From NCBI GenBank assembly GCA_903944555.1, contig CAJASG010000103.1:1-6733 (forward strand): a DNA stretch of 6,733 nt. Reading direction: 5' to 3'. Below are positions 5,847-6,733 of the stretch, piece after piece. The notes under the pieces are model-generated. The model saw nothing but the letters and a program-made list of their open reading frames with translations. It was not told the origin of the DNA and did no database searches. This DNA is from an uncultured beta proteobacterium (lineage in GTDB: Bacteria > Pseudomonadota > Gammaproteobacteria > Burkholderiales > Burkholderiaceae_C). Position numbers and translations under genes: made by a program. Positions within the stretch are counted from its first letter, which is position 1. Each line of letters begins with the position of its first letter.

Positions 5847-6213
5847 TCATTTCACCTAAATCGCCTTTTTATTACCCTGTTGACCGTCCTTGTTGTGACT
5901 GCGTGCGAGGGGTGCGAGACGACCGCCCAAATGGGGCATCGCGCTGGCAGCCCTGCCGATGCAGGCGCTGTCTGAGGCTGAAAAAGCCTCATTGGTCTAC
6001 ATGCGCGAAGAGGGGGAACTGGCGCACGATGTTCTCGGTATCAAACTTGATCTTGACCCTCTTGGCATCACACCTCTCCTGAAGATCTCCGGGGATAGCG
6101 CTGGCAATAGATTACCTTGCCACGTTGGCAGGAGTAGGGGAGGGGCGCTTGAAGGATGCCTATGGAGAGTTTCAAGGGGTGGTTACCACACTTCCCATCT
6201 GTCCTCTTGGCTC
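5847..6213 (+). pseudogene. Decayed gene for an exported protein, possibly DUF2202 (ferritin-like) family
   Basis: Protein-like pieces occur in successive different frames, none forming a sensible full gene. Frame 1 piece (from 5847): HLNR, then LFITLLTVLVVTAC, a signal or lipoprotein-like leader with no in-frame start codon. It runs to a stop at 5973. Second piece (open from 5899, ATG at 5959): GIALAALPMQA, then LSEAEKASLVYMREEGELAHD, which resembles the beginning of DUF2202 proteins (typically ..YMREEEKLARDVY). There it departs from the family. A third piece in another frame (about 6098-6260) reads YLATLAGVGEGRLKDAYGEF before running into the tRNA. The picture fits frameshifts plus an internal deletion. 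The frame 5959-6216 could still be expressed as an 85-residue orphan, but its C-terminal half looks non-native. The family call rests on a short motif only. Confidence 0.4.
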
Positions 6214-6270
6214 TAAGTGGTTGATTCTCTATACAAATCAACAGCTTAGGAGGTATTTCAGTGTCTCAAA

Positions 6271-6347
6271 TGGTCCCGCTGACAGGAATCGAACCTGTAT
6301 CTAGCACTTAGGAGGCACTCGTTCTATCCATTGAACTACAGCGAGAC
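6271..6347 (-). tRNA. tRNA-Arg (anticodon CCU)
   Basis: The 77-nt cloverleaf has CCA encoded. The acceptor stem GUCUCGC/GCGGGAC pairs over all seven positions with one G-U pair. The D stem is GUUC/GAAC, and the T arm is ACAGG, loop UUCGAUU, CCUGU. The anticodon stem AGUGC/GUGCU holds the 7-nt loop CUCCUAA with anticodon CCU (plus-strand 6310-6312), reading AGG. It lies 42 nt downstream of the VWA gene on the same strand. Its 3' side borders the decayed gene, as is common for tRNA genes that serve as integration sites. Confidence 0.95.
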
Positions 6348-6355
6348 TGGCGGCG

Positions 6356-6361
6356 ATTGTA
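6356..6361 (-). promoter_or_regulatory. Candidate -10 box for the tRNA-Arg gene
   Basis: TACAAT on the minus strand ends 8 nt before the first base of the tRNA, a proper distance for a -10 element. The -35 region falls in the 3' end region of the upstream VWA gene and is poor (GGACTG at 17 bp, TTAGGA at 20 bp). The tRNA may also be made by read-through from that gene. Confidence 0.35.
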
Positions 6362-6389
6362 AGGCCCCGACGGTCTCGCAGTCCTAACG

Positions 6390-6733
6390 CTACTTGGTGA
6401 GATGCCGCATCGCCTCTTCCAGGCCCTTCAGGGTTAGCGGGTACATGCGCTGGTGCATCAGTTGCTGGATGACGCTGATGCTCTGGCGGTATTGCCACAC
6501 GCCCTGCGGCTCGGGGTTGATCCAGGCAAACTTGGGGAAGGCGTGGGTCAGGCGTTGCAGCCATTCGGCACCGGCCTCGGCATTGTTGTATTCCACACTG
6601 CCGCCGGGTTGCAAAATTTCATACGGGCTCATGGTCGCGTCGCCCACAAAGATCAGTTTGTAATCTTTGTTGTACTTGCGGATGATGTCAAAGGTCTCGA
6701 ACTTTTCCGCAAAGCGGCGGCGGTTGTTCTTCC
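6390..6733 (-). CDS. VWA domain-containing protein (CoxE-like), C-terminal part (runs off right edge)
   Basis: The last 114 residues and stop of a cytoplasmic protein with a von Willebrand factor A fold. The frame is open to the window edge, so the apparent start near 6647 is not the real one. Conserved-looking segments are FETFDIIRKYNKDYKLIFVG, then DATMSPYEI (the strand and Asp-containing loop typical of this family's metal site), PGGSVEY, EWLQRL, and FPKFAWINPEPQGVWQYRQS, ending EEAMRHLTK. Full-length relatives in Burkholderiales are about 390 residues and are usually encoded beside a MoxR-type AAA+ ATPase, the pair acting as a chaperone-like machine; that partner would lie to the right of this window. 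The family call is from remembered resemblance and is fairly secure, but the client protein is unknown. Confidence 0.8.
   Translation of the reverse strand, partial: KNNRRRFAEKFETFDIIRKYNKDYKLIFVGDATMSPYEILQPGGSVEYNNAEAGAEWLQRLTHAFPKFAWINPEPQGVWQYRQSISVIQQLMHQRMYPLTLKGLEEAMRHLTK

Noticed and set aside
5974..5990. Inverted repeat GAGGCT/AGCCTC with a 5-nt loop
   Set aside because: It lies inside the DUF2202-like coding piece and is explained by its codons; there is no T-run.
6220..6242. 7-bp inverted repeat GTTGATT/AATCAAC downstream of the tRNA
   Set aside because: It is an AT-rich stem with no T-tract in either direction, so not convincing as a terminator or operator.
1..6733. CRISPR array, insertion sequence, or complete integrated element
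   Set aside because: No spaced direct repeats of CRISPR length, no transposase or integrase motifs, and no long terminal inverted repeats were seen.

Overview
The window looks like chromosomal DNA of a betaproteobacterium, most likely Burkholderiales/Comamonadaceae (Rhodoferax- or Acidovorax-like). This rests on moderately high GC, the style of the OmpR/EnvZ pair and of the VWA (CoxE-type) protein, and a decayed intergenic repeat that resembles one I remember from that family. The placement is by recognition only, without any database search.

Left part (1-1962): two divergent genes of a ferric-iron-type ABC importer. The start of the ATPase (fbpC-like, minus strand) runs off the left edge, and a complete two-domain permease (fbpB-like) lies on the plus strand. 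A perfect 8+8 bp palindrome sits in the 83-bp gap between them. Next (2150-2638) comes a single-domain bacteriohemerythrin with all seven di-iron ligands, preceded by a near-consensus FNR/Anr box, which suggests oxygen-responsive expression.

Middle (2639-5820): a 310-bp convergent intergenic region, then an ompR-envZ two-component operon on the minus strand (ATGA overlap). Divergent from it are two small secreted glycine-rich proteins of unknown function on the plus strand. The second carries an Ala-Gly tract coded by a hexanucleotide repeat, and the pair ends at a textbook rho-independent terminator. A matching motif (GATACGG, 13 bp, GATAC) occurs once before ompR and once after envZ. It is a candidate recognition site for this regulator and the most original signal here.

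Right part (5821-6733): about 370 bp of apparent gene debris (signal-peptide and DUF2202-like pieces in different frames), then tRNA-Arg(CCU) and the C-terminal part of a VWA-domain protein, both on the minus strand. The debris lies against the 3' side of the tRNA, a typical place for gene gain and loss.

I see no CRISPR array, complete mobile element or replication origin, and nothing that clearly forms a new defence or biosynthetic system. The least explained parts are the small secreted pair beside ompR-envZ, the paired GATAC motif and the intergenic region 2639-2948.
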